Source of the DNA: an uncultured Dorea sp.
GTDB taxonomy: Bacteria; Bacillota; Clostridia; Lachnospirales; Lachnospiraceae
Reading direction: 5' to 3'
Length of the DNA: 58,846 nucleotides
Assembly (NCBI GenBank): GCA_910577685.1
Contig: CAJTOH010000023.1
Coordinates: forward strand, 1-58,846
Under the pieces are notes generated by a model that was not told where the DNA came from, ran no database searches, and saw only the letters and a program-made list of their open reading frames with translations. The position numbers were made by a program, and so were the translations under genes. Positions within the stretch are counted from its first letter, which is position 1. Every line of letters starts with the position of its first letter. This document shows, in pieces, positions 17,677 to 26,926 of the stretch.

Positions 17677-17787
17677 ATTTCTCCTCTCGCCTTTACGGCA
17701 CAAATACTTCCTGATTTCTCCTCTCGCCTTTACGGCACAAATACCTCCTGATTTCTCCTCTCACCTTTACGGCACAAATACCTCCTG
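17677..17787 (-). repeat. Three 37-bp tandem repeats in 5' leader
   Basis: Three adjacent units begin at 17677, 17714 and 17751 and differ at one position each. Five more bases of a fourth unit follow. On the minus strand each unit contains GAGAGGAGAAAT, and the unit nearest the DUF2804 start provides its ribosome-binding site. Copy-number change would alter the leader length but not the start codon. Confidence 0.9.
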
Positions 17788-17813
17788 ATTTCAACAAAAA
17801 AATCCGCGGCTCC

Positions 17814-18665
17814 TTACACAACCACCTTCATACAGATAAAATCCGCCCCCTCTGCCTTCTCCATACCCACAACGATATCCCCATGGTATCTCCTAATCAG
17901 CATCTTCGCATTATACAGCCCAAGCCCATGACGTTCGGCATCCTTTTTTGTCGAATACCCTTTCTCGAAAAACCTATGAATATTCTTCAGCTTCATCCCC
18001 TGCACCTGATTCTTGACCTGAAACACCAGCCTGTCGTTCTCCGAATCCAATTCCATGACCACCTGGTTCATTTCCTCAGTACAAGCTTCATAGGCATTGT
18101 CTGCCAGAGTACCCACGATCTCAATCAGGTGATGCTCCGAAATCCCCGAAATAATCTCCAAGCTCTTAACGTCCAGCTCCGTCTTCACATAAGAAGGCGC
18201 ACGGACGATCTTACTGTATAGGAACCCGGCCAATACCTTATCGCTGATGCGCAGAAGCGGCAGATACTTCCTGCTGTCGTCGTCCCGCAGCACCTCGGTA
18301 ATATAGGCAGACTGACGCGCAACCAGTTCGTCATAATCGCTCACGGTCAGATGCATATTCAAAATCGCATTGACATGGTTGTCGAACTCATGCTGTTTGG
18401 CCCGAATCTCCTTCACCAATTCCTCCAAAGGACGGATATAATGCTTATATAATTTTAATTCCGATTCCTTCTGCTGCATCAGGAGATAGTTTCTTCTCCA
18501 GTCGATGATACCCCAGATCTCCACCACGGTAAGGAGCAAAAACATCGTAAAGATCCGATAGTCAAACGTGCCGCTGACCATAAAATCCACAATCAGATAG
18601 ACGGACACCAGCATCGCAAGCCCGCAGAAAATCCTGTATAAAAATTTTTTCGCCCAGTTAGCCAC
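17814..18665 (-). CDS. GHKL-type sensor histidine kinase
   Basis: 283 residues. Two hydrophobic segments (about 8-30 and 36-54), a coiled coil, a phosphoacceptor region with RAKQHEFDNHVNAILNMH (H near 93), and a GHKL ATPase domain with LADNAYEAC (N-box) and HGLGLYNAKMLIRRYHG (G-box). It is of the AgrC/CitA-like family that pairs with LytTR regulators. It overlaps the end of the regulator gene by 8 bases, so both are one operon. The signal is unknown; the sensor part is short, as in kinases that sense peptides or membrane state. Confidence 0.85.
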   Translation of the reverse strand: MANWAKKFLYRIFCGLAMLVSVYLIVDFMVSGTFDYRIFTMFLLLTVVEIWGIIDWRRNYLLMQQKESELKLYKHYIRPLEELVKEIRAKQHEFDNHVNAILNMHLTVSDYDELVARQSAYITEVLRDDDSRKYLPLLRISDKVLAGFLYSKIVRAPSYVKTELDVKSLEIISGISEHHLIEIVGTLADNAYEACTEEMNQVVMELDSENDRLVFQVKNQVQGMKLKNIHRFFEKGYSTKKDAERHGLGLYNAKMLIRRYHGDIVVGMEKAEGADFICMKVVV

Positions 18666-19380
18666 TCACAAGCCTCCCTATCTCTGCTTTGTAGGTTACG
18701 CCAATCTCTATCACATCCCCGCACCCCCTGAGTTTCACGATTCGGTTTACCGTGTCGTAATACTCCACCTCACGGCGGTTCACCGCAAAAACCCTGTGGC
18801 ATTGAAGGAACATTCCTTCCGGAACTCTGGACAAAATGTCCTTAAGAGTCGTATACGGCACTTTCCAGTCTTCCTCTTTCATATGAAGGCAGACTCCCCT
18901 GTGCACCGCTTCTATGTAACGGATATCCTCACACCTGACCTGATAATTAACCCCGTCACGCTTCACCATAATAGACGGCGGCTCTTCCCGCTTCTCCTGA
19001 CCAAGAACCTTCTCAACCACTTCCCTGACCTGTTCCGGGCGAAACGGCTTCATGATGTACTGATAGCAGTGCAGCTCCCTGTACGCCTGCATTTCCATGG
19101 CTCCCACGGAAGTAACCATGACAACCGGGGTGAATGTATAGCAAAACTGTTCCCTAAGCTCTCTGGCAAACAGAATCCCGCCGATGTCTTCCCGGTTCCC
19201 GCCTCCCAGATTCACATCCAACAGAAATAACCCATACCGGATATTTTCCGCTAAAAGTCCTTTCGCCTCTTCATAAGAAGAGGCGGCATGGACACAGATA
19301 TTCTTGGAATACTCCTTAAGGATCTTCTCCAAAGCCTCCATGGACGCCCTGTCATCCTCCAGAATCAATACATGTGTCAT
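18658..19380 (-). CDS. LytTR-family response regulator
   Basis: 240 residues from ATG 19380, which has GGAGGCGG just upstream (a longer start at 19419 is less likely). The receiver domain has HVLILEDDRASMEAL with the acidic pair and FLLDVNLGG with the phospho-Asp near 54, plus a conserved K in YIMKPF. The C-terminal LytTR DNA-binding domain spans roughly 140-235 (RYIEAVHRGVCLHM, CHRVFAVNRREVEYYD). It is paired with the GHKL kinase downstream. LytTR regulators commonly control surface, quorum or bacteriocin genes. The target is not visible here. Confidence 0.88.
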   Translation of the reverse strand: MTHVLILEDDRASMEALEKILKEYSKNICVHAASSYEEAKGLLAENIRYGLFLLDVNLGGGNREDIGGILFARELREQFCYTFTPVVMVTSVGAMEMQAYRELHCYQYIMKPFRPEQVREVVEKVLGQEKREEPPSIMVKRDGVNYQVRCEDIRYIEAVHRGVCLHMKEEDWKVPYTTLKDILSRVPEGMFLQCHRVFAVNRREVEYYDTVNRIVKLRGCGDVIEIGVTYKAEIGRLVSG

Positions 19381-19408
19381 ACTGCCGCCTCCTTTTTTAC
19401 TTTTTAAC

Positions 19409-20344
19409 CTACTCAACAATTACTTCTTTGACGCTCTTTACCAATCCTGCAATCCCCTGTATCTCTGACGGGATAATAATCTTCGTCGCCTTGCCGTCTG
19501 CCGCCTTCTCGAACGCTTCCAGACTCTTCATGGTAAGCACCGCCTCGTCGGCTCCCGCTTCTTTAAGGAAACGGATACCGTCTGCATTCGCCTTCTGTAC
19601 CTTCAAGATGGCTTCCGCCTCGCCTTCCGCCTCACGGATCATGGCCTCCTTCTGCGCCTCCGCATGCAGGATCGCCGCCTGTTTCTCTGCCTCCGCATCC
19701 AGAATCGCAGATTCTTTGTTACCTTCTGCCACAAGGATGGTCGACTTCTTCTCACCTTCCGCCCTTAAGATTGCCTCGCGCCGTTCACGCTCCGCCTTCA
19801 TCTGCTTTTCCATTGCATCCTGAATAGCTGCCGGTGGAATAATGTTCTTTAACTCTACGCGGTTTACCTTGATTCCCCACGGGTCTGTCGCCACGTCGAG
19901 GGACGCCCGCATCTTCGTGTTAATCGTCTCTCTGGATGTCAATGTCTGATCAAGTTCCAGATCGCCGATAATGTTACGCAGCGTCGTCGCCGTCAGATTC
20001 TCAATCGCCATGATTGGGTTCGCCACACCATAGCAGAACATCTTCGGATCAGTAATCTGGTAGAATACCACCGTGTCAATCCGCATGGTAACATTATCCT
20101 TGGTGATCACCGGCTGCGGTGCAAAATCTACCACCTGCTCTTTAAGGTCAACCCGTCTGGCAACCCGGTCGATGATCGGCACTTTGAAATGAAGCCCCGT
20201 ACTCCAGGTCGCCTGATAAGCTCCCAGACGCTCCACCACCATCGCCCTTGCCTGCGGCACGATCTTGATACAGGAAATTAGAAGCATCAACACGATTAAA
20301 ACTACGATAACCACAACAACCAAACCAACAAAACCATTACTCAT
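19409..20344 (-). CDS. SPFH/band 7 (stomatin-like) membrane protein
   Basis: 311 residues: an N-terminal membrane anchor (about 8-30), then the SPFH domain (QARAMVVERLGAYQATWSTGLHFKVPIIDRV...), and a long alanine/glutamate-rich coiled coil (about 190-265) that mediates oligomers. It is of the QmcA/YbbK type that organises membrane microdomains. It is transcribed with the NfeD-like gene two bases upstream, the classic partner pairing, and the two proteins are expected to interact. Confidence 0.88.
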   Translation of the reverse strand: MSNGFVGLVVVVIVVLIVLMLLISCIKIVPQARAMVVERLGAYQATWSTGLHFKVPIIDRVARRVDLKEQVVDFAPQPVITKDNVTMRIDTVVFYQITDPKMFCYGVANPIMAIENLTATTLRNIIGDLELDQTLTSRETINTKMRASLDVATDPWGIKVNRVELKNIIPPAAIQDAMEKQMKAERERREAILRAEGEKKSTILVAEGNKESAILDAEAEKQAAILHAEAQKEAMIREAEGEAEAILKVQKANADGIRFLKEAGADEAVLTMKSLEAFEKAADGKATKIIIPSEIQGIAGLVKSVKEVIVE

Positions 20345-20346
20345 TC

Positions 20347-20802
20347 CTACTCCTCCTCATACTTTCTTACAATCAGCTTCACGCCCGAAATGTTGACTAC
20401 CTTCGCAAGCATCTCCGGCTCAAGGATCTCATGTTCCTCTTCCGCCCGCACGGTCCATTCCTGCCCGTTCACCACCGCCATTCCCGTCTGCCTGATGTTA
20501 TCCACTCTCTCCGCAATGCGGATTGTCTTTCCGATGATACCCTCATAATTCGTCTTTTCCCGCTGCGTATTAATAAACCGCACCGCAAACGGTCTTGTAA
20601 AAATGAGGAGCACAAAGGTTACGACAAAGAATACGACGACCTGCCACACCAGGGAAAGGCCCATGATGTTCAGAATCAACGCCGCCAACGCGCCGCCGGC
20701 CGCCCAGATACTCGTAAGCCCCACGGTAATGATCTCGATTACCAGCAGGATAATCAGAAGTCCCAGCCAGGCAATTGTAATGTAACTATCCTGCATCACC
20801 AT
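20347..20802 (-). CDS. NfeD-like protein
   Basis: 151 residues with two to three membrane helices (about 8-80, including GLSLVWQVVVFFVVTFVLLIF), then a soluble OB-fold domain (GKTIRIAERVDNIRQTGMAVVNGQEWTVRAEE) typical of the NfeD C-terminal region. It lacks the protease part of long NfeD proteins. It forms an operon with the SPFH gene and probably supports its assembly in membrane microdomains. Confidence 0.85.
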   Translation of the reverse strand: MVMQDSYITIAWLGLLIILLVIEIITVGLTSIWAAGGALAALILNIMGLSLVWQVVVFFVVTFVLLIFTRPFAVRFINTQREKTNYEGIIGKTIRIAERVDNIRQTGMAVVNGQEWTVRAEEEHEILEPEMLAKVVNISGVKLIVRKYEEE

Positions 20803-20938
20803 ATGTTCACTTCCTTTCTGTTGAACCTATGGTAACAAACTTCGGCAGAGGATTCAATAGATATTGAGCGAATACGGCGATTTCGTGATTGAATAGCTAA
20901 AAGATTAGTATTACCGGCTTTCCTTGAAAATATTTCAC

Positions 20939-20967
20939 TGGATATTTCCCGCGTACTTCTGTATAAT
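20939..20967 (+). promoter_or_regulatory. Sigma-A promoter of yqeY
   Basis: TGGATA, 17 bases, TATAAT (20962-20967), about 43 bases before the yqeY start. The -10 box is consensus and the -35 box is weak. Confidence 0.55.
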
Positions 20968-21009
20968 AGTGAGGAACAAAATTGATTACAAATACAAGGA
21001 GGGATTCAT

Positions 21010-21456
21010 ATGAGTAAAATCGAAGAAGTCCGCGGCGCTATGGTCAAAGCCATGAAAGCCGGTGACAAAGAAACCAAGGAAACACTGTCAATGCTGCTTG
21101 CCGCCCTTAAGAATAAAGCAATCGACAAACGCGACGACCTGACGGAAGAAGAAGAAACCCAAGTGATTATGAAGGAGATTAAGCAGACGAAAGAAACACT
21201 GGAGATGACTCCCGCCGACCGCACGGAGATCATCGACGACTGCCGCAAACGGCTCGCCGTCTTAGAGCAGTACGCTCCGAAGATGATGGACGAAACAGAG
21301 ATCCGGGACGTTATCTCATCTACATTAACAGAAGCAGGCATCGACGCTCCTACGCCCAAAGATAAAGGCAGGATCATGAAGGTCCTGATGCCGAAGGTCA
21401 AAGGCAAGGCTGACGGCAAGCTGGTGAACGATATTCTCACCTCTTTCATGCAGTAG
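21010..21456 (+). CDS. yqeY: GatB/YqeY domain protein
   Basis: 148 residues, all alpha: MSKIEEVRGAMVKAMKAGDKETKETLSML and a C-terminal DAPTPKDKGRIMKVLMPKVKGKADGKLVNDIL, the family's tail domain also found in the amidotransferase GatB. It is thought to bind tRNA, but its cellular role is not settled. AAGGAGGG precedes ATG 21010. It is one of few plus-strand housekeeping genes here and stands alone. Confidence 0.9.
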   Translation: MSKIEEVRGAMVKAMKAGDKETKETLSMLLAALKNKAIDKRDDLTEEEETQVIMKEIKQTKETLEMTPADRTEIIDDCRKRLAVLEQYAPKMMDETEIRDVISSTLTEAGIDAPTPKDKGRIMKVLMPKVKGKADGKLVNDILTSFMQ

Positions 21457-21567
21457 ACATCTCCCCGCAGATTGCGTTCGAGGTAAGCGTCATATATCTG
21501 CATCGCTGACAGGCAATTGGAGGATCGGAAAGCCAGTCTGCCGGACGCATGCCCCCGCCAAGAAAGC

Positions 21568-21613
21568 AAAAAATGGCTGCCGCAGAATTATTTGCCTTAT
21601 ACTGCGGCAGCTA
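21568..21613 (-). terminator. Terminator of prsA-like gene
   Basis: On the minus strand, GCTGCCGCAG (21611-21602) pairs with CTGCGGCAGC (21585-21576), and then comes CATTTTTT. The ten-base-pair GC-rich stem is followed by a T-run after the prsA-like stop. Confidence 0.75.
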
Positions 21614-21652
21614 CTTTCAGCCCGCTTTATATACTCACCTATAGTACACACT

Positions 21653-22735
21653 CTATTCCCCGTTCTCTTCCGCCTCTTTCTTAGCGTCCGCCACATCATC
21701 CGTCTGTACTTCATCTGCATAAGGATCCTTGACCTCTTCCTTCATCGTAACCTTGAGGTCCTTGAAATCGATCTTTTTCCAAACCTCCTTATCCAGTTTA
21801 ATGTCCGCTTTCTCACGCCACTCTTCACAGGTATCCGTATATAACTTCTGCTTTCTTTCATTCACAATGGTATCCTTACGCGCATCCGTCGCCTCACGGT
21901 CAAGCAGGCTCGTCACCTTAGCCACATAGCAGCCGTAATCCGTCTTCACAACGCCGGTCACTTCTCCTTCTTTCAGCTTGTCCGCCTTCTTAATAAGATC
22001 CTCGCTCGGATTCTTTGACTCGGAATCAAAAGTCGCCGTCTGAACCTCCTGATCCTGTTCCTTGGCATAGGCTTCAAAATCCTTGGCGTCCTTCGCCCCT
22101 TTTGCAAATTCCTCCGCCTTCTTGTCTACCTCTTTCTTCTCCTTATCCGTCATATCCTTGGAGTTACCGTCCTCATCTTCGCTCTGATAGGAAAACGTCA
22201 CATACTGCATGCTCTTCTGCGCCGCTTCCTCGTCCGGCACCTCCGTATCCGCTCCCTCCTCGATCTTCTTCTCCATCTTCTGCTGGATTGCCATCAGCGT
22301 CATAACACGCTTCACCGTCTCTTCGGAACCAGATACCTTCTCCTTGTCTTCCAACGCGTTCACATTGTCAAACTTCTTCACGGCATTATCTATGATCTTC
22401 TTCTCCTCATCAGAGAGAGACACATCGTAATCCTTCATGTGCTTTTCCAGAAGGATCATATTCTCCAGATTCTCGAGAACCGAATTCTTTACGTACTCCT
22501 CATAAGTCTCGCCCTTCGCCGCCTCACTGTTCCACATATCCTCTCCCAGATACGCCGAATAGTAAGTCTCATACTGCGCCTGCACATACCTCGCATAAAA
22601 ATTCGCAATATCAGCCGTAATCTTCTGATCCTCAACCGTAACCACCACTTCGTCCTCTTTAAAAGAACTGCATCCGGCAAGGGAAACTACGCTCAGCATC
22701 CCCGCCATCACCAGCATCAAAACCTTTTTCTTCAT
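21653..22735 (-). CDS. PrsA-like foldase/peptidyl-prolyl isomerase lipoprotein
   Basis: 360 residues from ATG 22735 behind GGAGGTATATAGAG. A lipoprotein signal peptide ends SLAGC (C22), so it is anchored outside the membrane. It then has a SurA/PrsA-type N-terminal helical domain and a parvulin-like part near residues 190-290 (AKDAKDFEAYAKEQDQE..., KADKLKEGEVTGVVKTDYG). It should assist folding of secreted proteins. The parvulin core is weakly conserved, so isomerase activity is uncertain. The end is acidic. It is followed by a clear terminator. Confidence 0.8.
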   Translation of the reverse strand: MKKKVLMLVMAGMLSVVSLAGCSSFKEDEVVVTVEDQKITADIANFYARYVQAQYETYYSAYLGEDMWNSEAAKGETYEEYVKNSVLENLENMILLEKHMKDYDVSLSDEEKKIIDNAVKKFDNVNALEDKEKVSGSEETVKRVMTLMAIQQKMEKKIEEGADTEVPDEEAAQKSMQYVTFSYQSEDEDGNSKDMTDKEKKEVDKKAEEFAKGAKDAKDFEAYAKEQDQEVQTATFDSESKNPSEDLIKKADKLKEGEVTGVVKTDYGCYVAKVTSLLDREATDARKDTIVNERKQKLYTDTCEEWREKADIKLDKEVWKKIDFKDLKVTMKEEVKDPYADEVQTDDVADAKKEAEENGE

Positions 22736-22825
22736 CTCTATATACCTCCTTTGTATCATCCCTTCAATTGCGCCCCTTCCGCCTCGCAACAGAAATCAAC
22801 GCACACTCTCAATTATATCTCTTTT

Positions 22826-25800
22826 TTACGGCTCAATCAATCCCTTCATGCCAATTAACACATTTTTCACAACTGTCAAGGCGTCCGGCCCTTTCTCCTT
22901 ACGCATCCGCCCCTTCCTCTCATAGATAAAGCAAGGGCTTTCACCGTCCGTCTTAAGGGTCAGATCTCCTCGGAATTCATTGATCAGCGCCGGAATCTTC
23001 CCGGGCTGTATCTTCGCTTTCTCGTACATAGTAAAATAATACGTCTCGCCTTTTTGTTCCACGGAAACGACATAGACGCTGTGCGCCAAAGCCTTTAGGC
23101 TTGCCGCCTCCAAAAGCTTCTCTACCTTCTTTGGAATATCTCCGAAACGGTCTGTCAGCTCTTCTGTCATGTCCTCTTTCTCTTCCTCGTTCTCAATGGC
23201 TGCGATCCGCTTATAGATATCCAACTTCTGGTACTCGTTAGGGATGTAGGAATCCGGGATAAATGCGTCTACGTTCAGATCCAGCGTCGTCACGTAAGTT
23301 TCTTCCTCTATCTCGCCTTTCATGTGCCGTACGGCCTCGTTAAGCATCTTACAGTACATGTCATAACCCACGGCCTCCATATTGCCGTGCTGTTCCGCAC
23401 CCAGAAGATTACCCGCGCCGCGGATTTCCAGATCCCGCATGGCAATCTTAAACCCGGAACCAAGATCGGTAAACTCTCGTATGGCGGCAAGACGTTTTTC
23501 CGCAATCTCCTTTAACATCTTGTCTCTCCGGTACAGAAGAAATGCGTAAGCCATCCTGTTAGACCTTCCCACTCTCCCCCGAAGCTGGTAGAGCTGGGAC
23601 AGCCCCAGACGGTCCGAATCATGAATGATCATAGTATTAACATTGGAAATATCCAGCCCCGTCTCAATAATGGTCGTAGACACCAGCACGTCAATCTCCC
23701 CGTTGATGAATTCATACATAATCTTCTCGAGCTGGTGCTCTTTCATCTGTCCGTGGGCAAACTCCACGCAGACCTCCGGGACAAGCTTCTGGATATGGGC
23801 CGTCACCTCCGCAATATCCTCCACCCGGTTATACACGTAGTATACCTGACCCTGTCTGGCACATTCCCTCTCGATAGCCTCCCTCACCATCTCATCATTG
23901 TATTCCATCACATAGGTCTGGATCGGCATACGGTCGTTGGGCGCTTCCTCTAAGACGCTCATGTCCCTGATCCCGATCAGGCTCATATGGAGCGTACGAG
24001 GGATCGGCGTCGCCGTCAGCGTCAGCACGTCCACATTCTCCTTAAGCTGCTTAATCTTCTCTTTATGCTGCACGCCGAAACGCTGCTCCTCATCGATGAT
24101 TAAAAGCCCAAGGTCCTTGAACTTCAAGTCGTTTCCCAAGACCCTGTGGGTGCCGATCACGATATCCACAAGCCCTCTCTTCGTATCCTCCACGGTTTTC
24201 TTCTGCTGCGCAGGCGTCCGGAAACGGCACATCAAATCAACCCTTACCGGAAAATCTTTCATCCGCTGCAGAAATGTATTATAGTGCTGCTGCGCAAGGA
24301 TGGTCGTCGGGACAAGATATACCACCTGCTTATCCTCTTGCACCGCCTTAAAGGCCGCCCGGATCGCGATCTCCGTCTTTCCGAATCCCACGTCTCCGCA
24401 GACCAATCGGTCCATGATCTTTTTGCTCTGCATATCCCGCTTCACGGCCTCGATAGCGAGAAGCTGGTCTTCCGTCTCCTCAAAAGGAAACATTTCCTCA
24501 AATTCCTTCTGCCAGACCGTATCCTCTCCATATACATAGCCTTCCTGATTCTGCCTCGCGGCGTACAGTTTCACCAGATCCCTTGCGATCTCCCTGACCG
24601 CGCCGCGTACCCGTGTCTTCGTCCTGTTCCACTCCTGCGATCCCAAACGGTTAAGCTTCGGCTTCTTCGCATCTGCATTGGCGTACTTCTGTATCAGATC
24701 AAGCTGGGTCGCCGGAATATATAAGTTACCGCCTTTGGCATAGGAAATCTTCATATAATCCTTGGAAATCTTATCCACCTCAATCTTCTCGATCCCCTGA
24801 TAGATTCCAAGGCCATGATTCTCATGAACCACATAATCCCCGGGTTTCAACTCCGAAAACTCCTGTATCTTCCGTCCCTCGTAGAGTTTCCGCTTTTTCT
24901 TCTTCTTCACCTTCCCGAAAATGTCCGTCTCCGAAATCACGGTATATTTGATCATCGGATACTCATACCCCGTCCCGACATGCCCGTAAGCCGTCATAAT
25001 CTCGCCGGGAGCTGCTTCGCGTTCCAGATTATCGCTGTAAAAGCTGCTCAGATTATAATCCCTTAAGTCCTCCGCAAGCCGCTTCGCCCTTGTCCTAGAC
25101 CCAGAAAGGAGCACCACCCTGTACCCGTTCCTCTTTAGACGTTTCAGATCCCTGGTCAGCATATCGAAACTGCTGTTATAGGGATTGACAGTTTTCGCCT
25201 GCAGACTGCAGGAACCTCTGGTCTCCAATATCTTGCAGCGCATGTCCAGCGCAAAAAAGCCGATGCTGCTGTAATCATTCATCTTATGGAGAATCTCTTC
25301 CGTCCCAAAAAGGCTGACCTCCTCATTGGTCATCTCATAGCCGTTCTCCACCCGCTTCTTCTGCGCTTCCATGAATTCCTCTTCCACGCCCTGCCCCTTC
25401 TCCCGAAGCCGCACAGGTTCGTCCAGAAACAGAATCGTCTCGTCCACAGGGAAATAATCCAGAAACGACACCCGGCGCTCTCCTTCCTGGGGGAATTCAG
25501 CCGCCGGACAGATAGAAATCTCCGTAAGGTTTTCGACAGACCTCTGGGTCTCCACATCAAAGGTACGGATGGAATCCACCTCGTCCCCCCACATCTCAAT
25601 ACGCACCGGAAGCTCCTCCGTCAGCGGATATACATCCAAGATCCCGCCCCGGACGGCGAACTGCCCGAACCCTTCAATCTGTACTTCCCTGTCATACCCA
25701 AGCATTGAAAGCATCCTCTGCATTTCCCCAAGGTCGAGTTTGCTGTCATTGCGGATATGGAGAAACCTCTTCCCGATCACTTCCTTGGGAGCCAGCGAAT

Positions 25801-26170
25801 CCAGAAACGCGTCGAAGCTGGTAACAACCGTCATAGGTTTCCCTTCCTCCAACGCCTGAATCACTTCCATACGCTGCCTTTGAAGCTCCTTGCTTCGAAG
25901 ATCGGCCTGATAAAACAGCAAATCCTTCGCCGGATACAGATAAGTCTGGGGATCAAGGAAATGGTATTCCTCATAGATCTGCTTCGCCTTAAGCTCACTG
26001 GAACAAGCGATGACTTTATATTTCAAGCCATCGCTCAGCGCATACATCATATGTGTCTTCTGAGAATTGACGCATCCGCAGACGCGTATCATCCCCCGTT
26101 CCTTTGTTCGATTCTTATGGAGTTCTTCAAACTCCGCCAATTCATTTAACGGTGCGATTAAGGCCTGCAT
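22826..26170 (-). CDS. mfd: Transcription-repair coupling factor Mfd
   Basis: 1114 residues, close to the normal length of about 1150. UvrB-like N-terminal modules come first, then a CarD-like RNA polymerase interaction domain (FSELKPGDYVVHENHGLGIYQGI, near 450-500), a superfamily 2 helicase with GDVGFGKTE (Walker A) and IIDEEQRFG (Walker B), RGRVGRSN in motif VI, and a C-terminal TRCF domain. It displaces stalled polymerase at lesions and recruits UvrA. It lies between pth and prsA, the usual pth-mfd-prsA order of Firmicutes. Confidence 0.95.
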   Translation of the reverse strand: MQALIAPLNELAEFEELHKNRTKERGMIRVCGCVNSQKTHMMYALSDGLKYKVIACSSELKAKQIYEEYHFLDPQTYLYPAKDLLFYQADLRSKELQRQRMEVIQALEEGKPMTVVTSFDAFLDSLAPKEVIGKRFLHIRNDSKLDLGEMQRMLSMLGYDREVQIEGFGQFAVRGGILDVYPLTEELPVRIEMWGDEVDSIRTFDVETQRSVENLTEISICPAAEFPQEGERRVSFLDYFPVDETILFLDEPVRLREKGQGVEEEFMEAQKKRVENGYEMTNEEVSLFGTEEILHKMNDYSSIGFFALDMRCKILETRGSCSLQAKTVNPYNSSFDMLTRDLKRLKRNGYRVVLLSGSRTRAKRLAEDLRDYNLSSFYSDNLEREAAPGEIMTAYGHVGTGYEYPMIKYTVISETDIFGKVKKKKKRKLYEGRKIQEFSELKPGDYVVHENHGLGIYQGIEKIEVDKISKDYMKISYAKGGNLYIPATQLDLIQKYANADAKKPKLNRLGSQEWNRTKTRVRGAVREIARDLVKLYAARQNQEGYVYGEDTVWQKEFEEMFPFEETEDQLLAIEAVKRDMQSKKIMDRLVCGDVGFGKTEIAIRAAFKAVQEDKQVVYLVPTTILAQQHYNTFLQRMKDFPVRVDLMCRFRTPAQQKKTVEDTKRGLVDIVIGTHRVLGNDLKFKDLGLLIIDEEQRFGVQHKEKIKQLKENVDVLTLTATPIPRTLHMSLIGIRDMSVLEEAPNDRMPIQTYVMEYNDEMVREAIERECARQGQVYYVYNRVEDIAEVTAHIQKLVPEVCVEFAHGQMKEHQLEKIMYEFINGEIDVLVSTTIIETGLDISNVNTMIIHDSDRLGLSQLYQLRGRVGRSNRMAYAFLLYRRDKMLKEIAEKRLAAIREFTDLGSGFKIAMRDLEIRGAGNLLGAEQHGNMEAVGYDMYCKMLNEAVRHMKGEIEEETYVTTLDLNVDAFIPDSYIPNEYQKLDIYKRIAAIENEEEKEDMTEELTDRFGDIPKKVEKLLEAASLKALAHSVYVVSVEQKGETYYFTMYEKAKIQPGKIPALINEFRGDLTLKTDGESPCFIYERKGRMRKEKGPDALTVVKNVLIGMKGLIEP

Positions 26171-26203
26171 CCTTTTTGCCTCCTCCTTCGGCTATGCCTC
26201 CTG

Positions 26204-26794
26204 CTATTCTTGATCTGCGGCCGGCCTTACCTTCCTGTTATACAGATTCATAGCGGTGTCCGTTCCTTCCTCAAGGATCGTCTCAACCGCACAGACCGCC
26301 CGCGCGTATCCATCTTCCATCATCTCCCGCTCGGCTTTTGAAAAATGTCCCAGAACATAATCCGCCAGATCGTAGTTCTTCGGCTTCTCGCCTACTCCCA
26401 CCTTGATTCTCGGAAACACTTCCGTACCTAGATTAGTGATAATATTCTTGATTCCGTTATGCCCCCCTGCGCTTCCCTTCTTGCGGATCCGCAGCTGCCC
26501 TACGTCCAGGCTCACATCGTCATAGATCACCAAAAGCTCATCCTCCGGCTCCGCCTTATAATAGTCTATAAGCCCCCGGATACTCTCCCCGCTGAGATTC
26601 ATATATGTCTGCGGTTTTGCCAGAATTACCTTCCTGCCGCAGATCATTCCTTTACCTATATATGCCCGATTCTTTCTGCCGTCCACAGAAATATTATATT
26701 TGCCCGCAAGGGCATCTATGACTTCAAAACCTACGTTATGCCTGGTTCCTTCGTACTGTAATGTAGGATTCCCAAGCCCAGCAATGATAAACAT
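26204..26794 (-). CDS. pth: Peptidyl-tRNA hydrolase
   Basis: 196 residues from ATG 26794 (FIIAGLGNPTLQYEGTRHNVGFEVID), with AGGTGAAG upstream. The catalytic H is in TRHNVGF, and KPQTYMNLSGES, YDDVSLDVGQLRIRKKGSAGGHNGI are the family blocks. It frees tRNA from prematurely released peptidyl-tRNA in the cytoplasm. A longer frame to 26881 has no support. It overlaps the -10 region of the divergent gene at 26927. Confidence 0.95.
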   Translation of the reverse strand: MFIIAGLGNPTLQYEGTRHNVGFEVIDALAGKYNISVDGRKNRAYIGKGMICGRKVILAKPQTYMNLSGESIRGLIDYYKAEPEDELLVIYDDVSLDVGQLRIRKKGSAGGHNGIKNIITNLGTEVFPRIKVGVGEKPKNYDLADYVLGHFSKAEREMMEDGYARAVCAVETILEEGTDTAMNLYNRKVRPAADQE

Positions 26795-26857
26795 CTTTTC
26801 TTCACCTCGATTTCCTATTATACAAGAAGCGCCTGCATTTGTCACGCAAAAAGAAAT

Positions 26858-26886
26858 GAATAATTTTCCTTCTTTTCTCATACATT
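26858..26886 (+). promoter_or_regulatory. SigE-like sporulation promoter
   Basis: GAATAAT (26858-26864), 14 bases, CATACATT (26879-26886). This matches the SigE pattern KMATATT-N14-CATACANT known from Bacillus well at the -10 and moderately at the -35. It lies about 40 bases ahead of the plus-strand gene at 26927. Confidence 0.5.
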
Positions 26887-26926
26887 ATAGAAAACCAAAT
26901 ATCATACCCAATACAGGAGGCAATTT

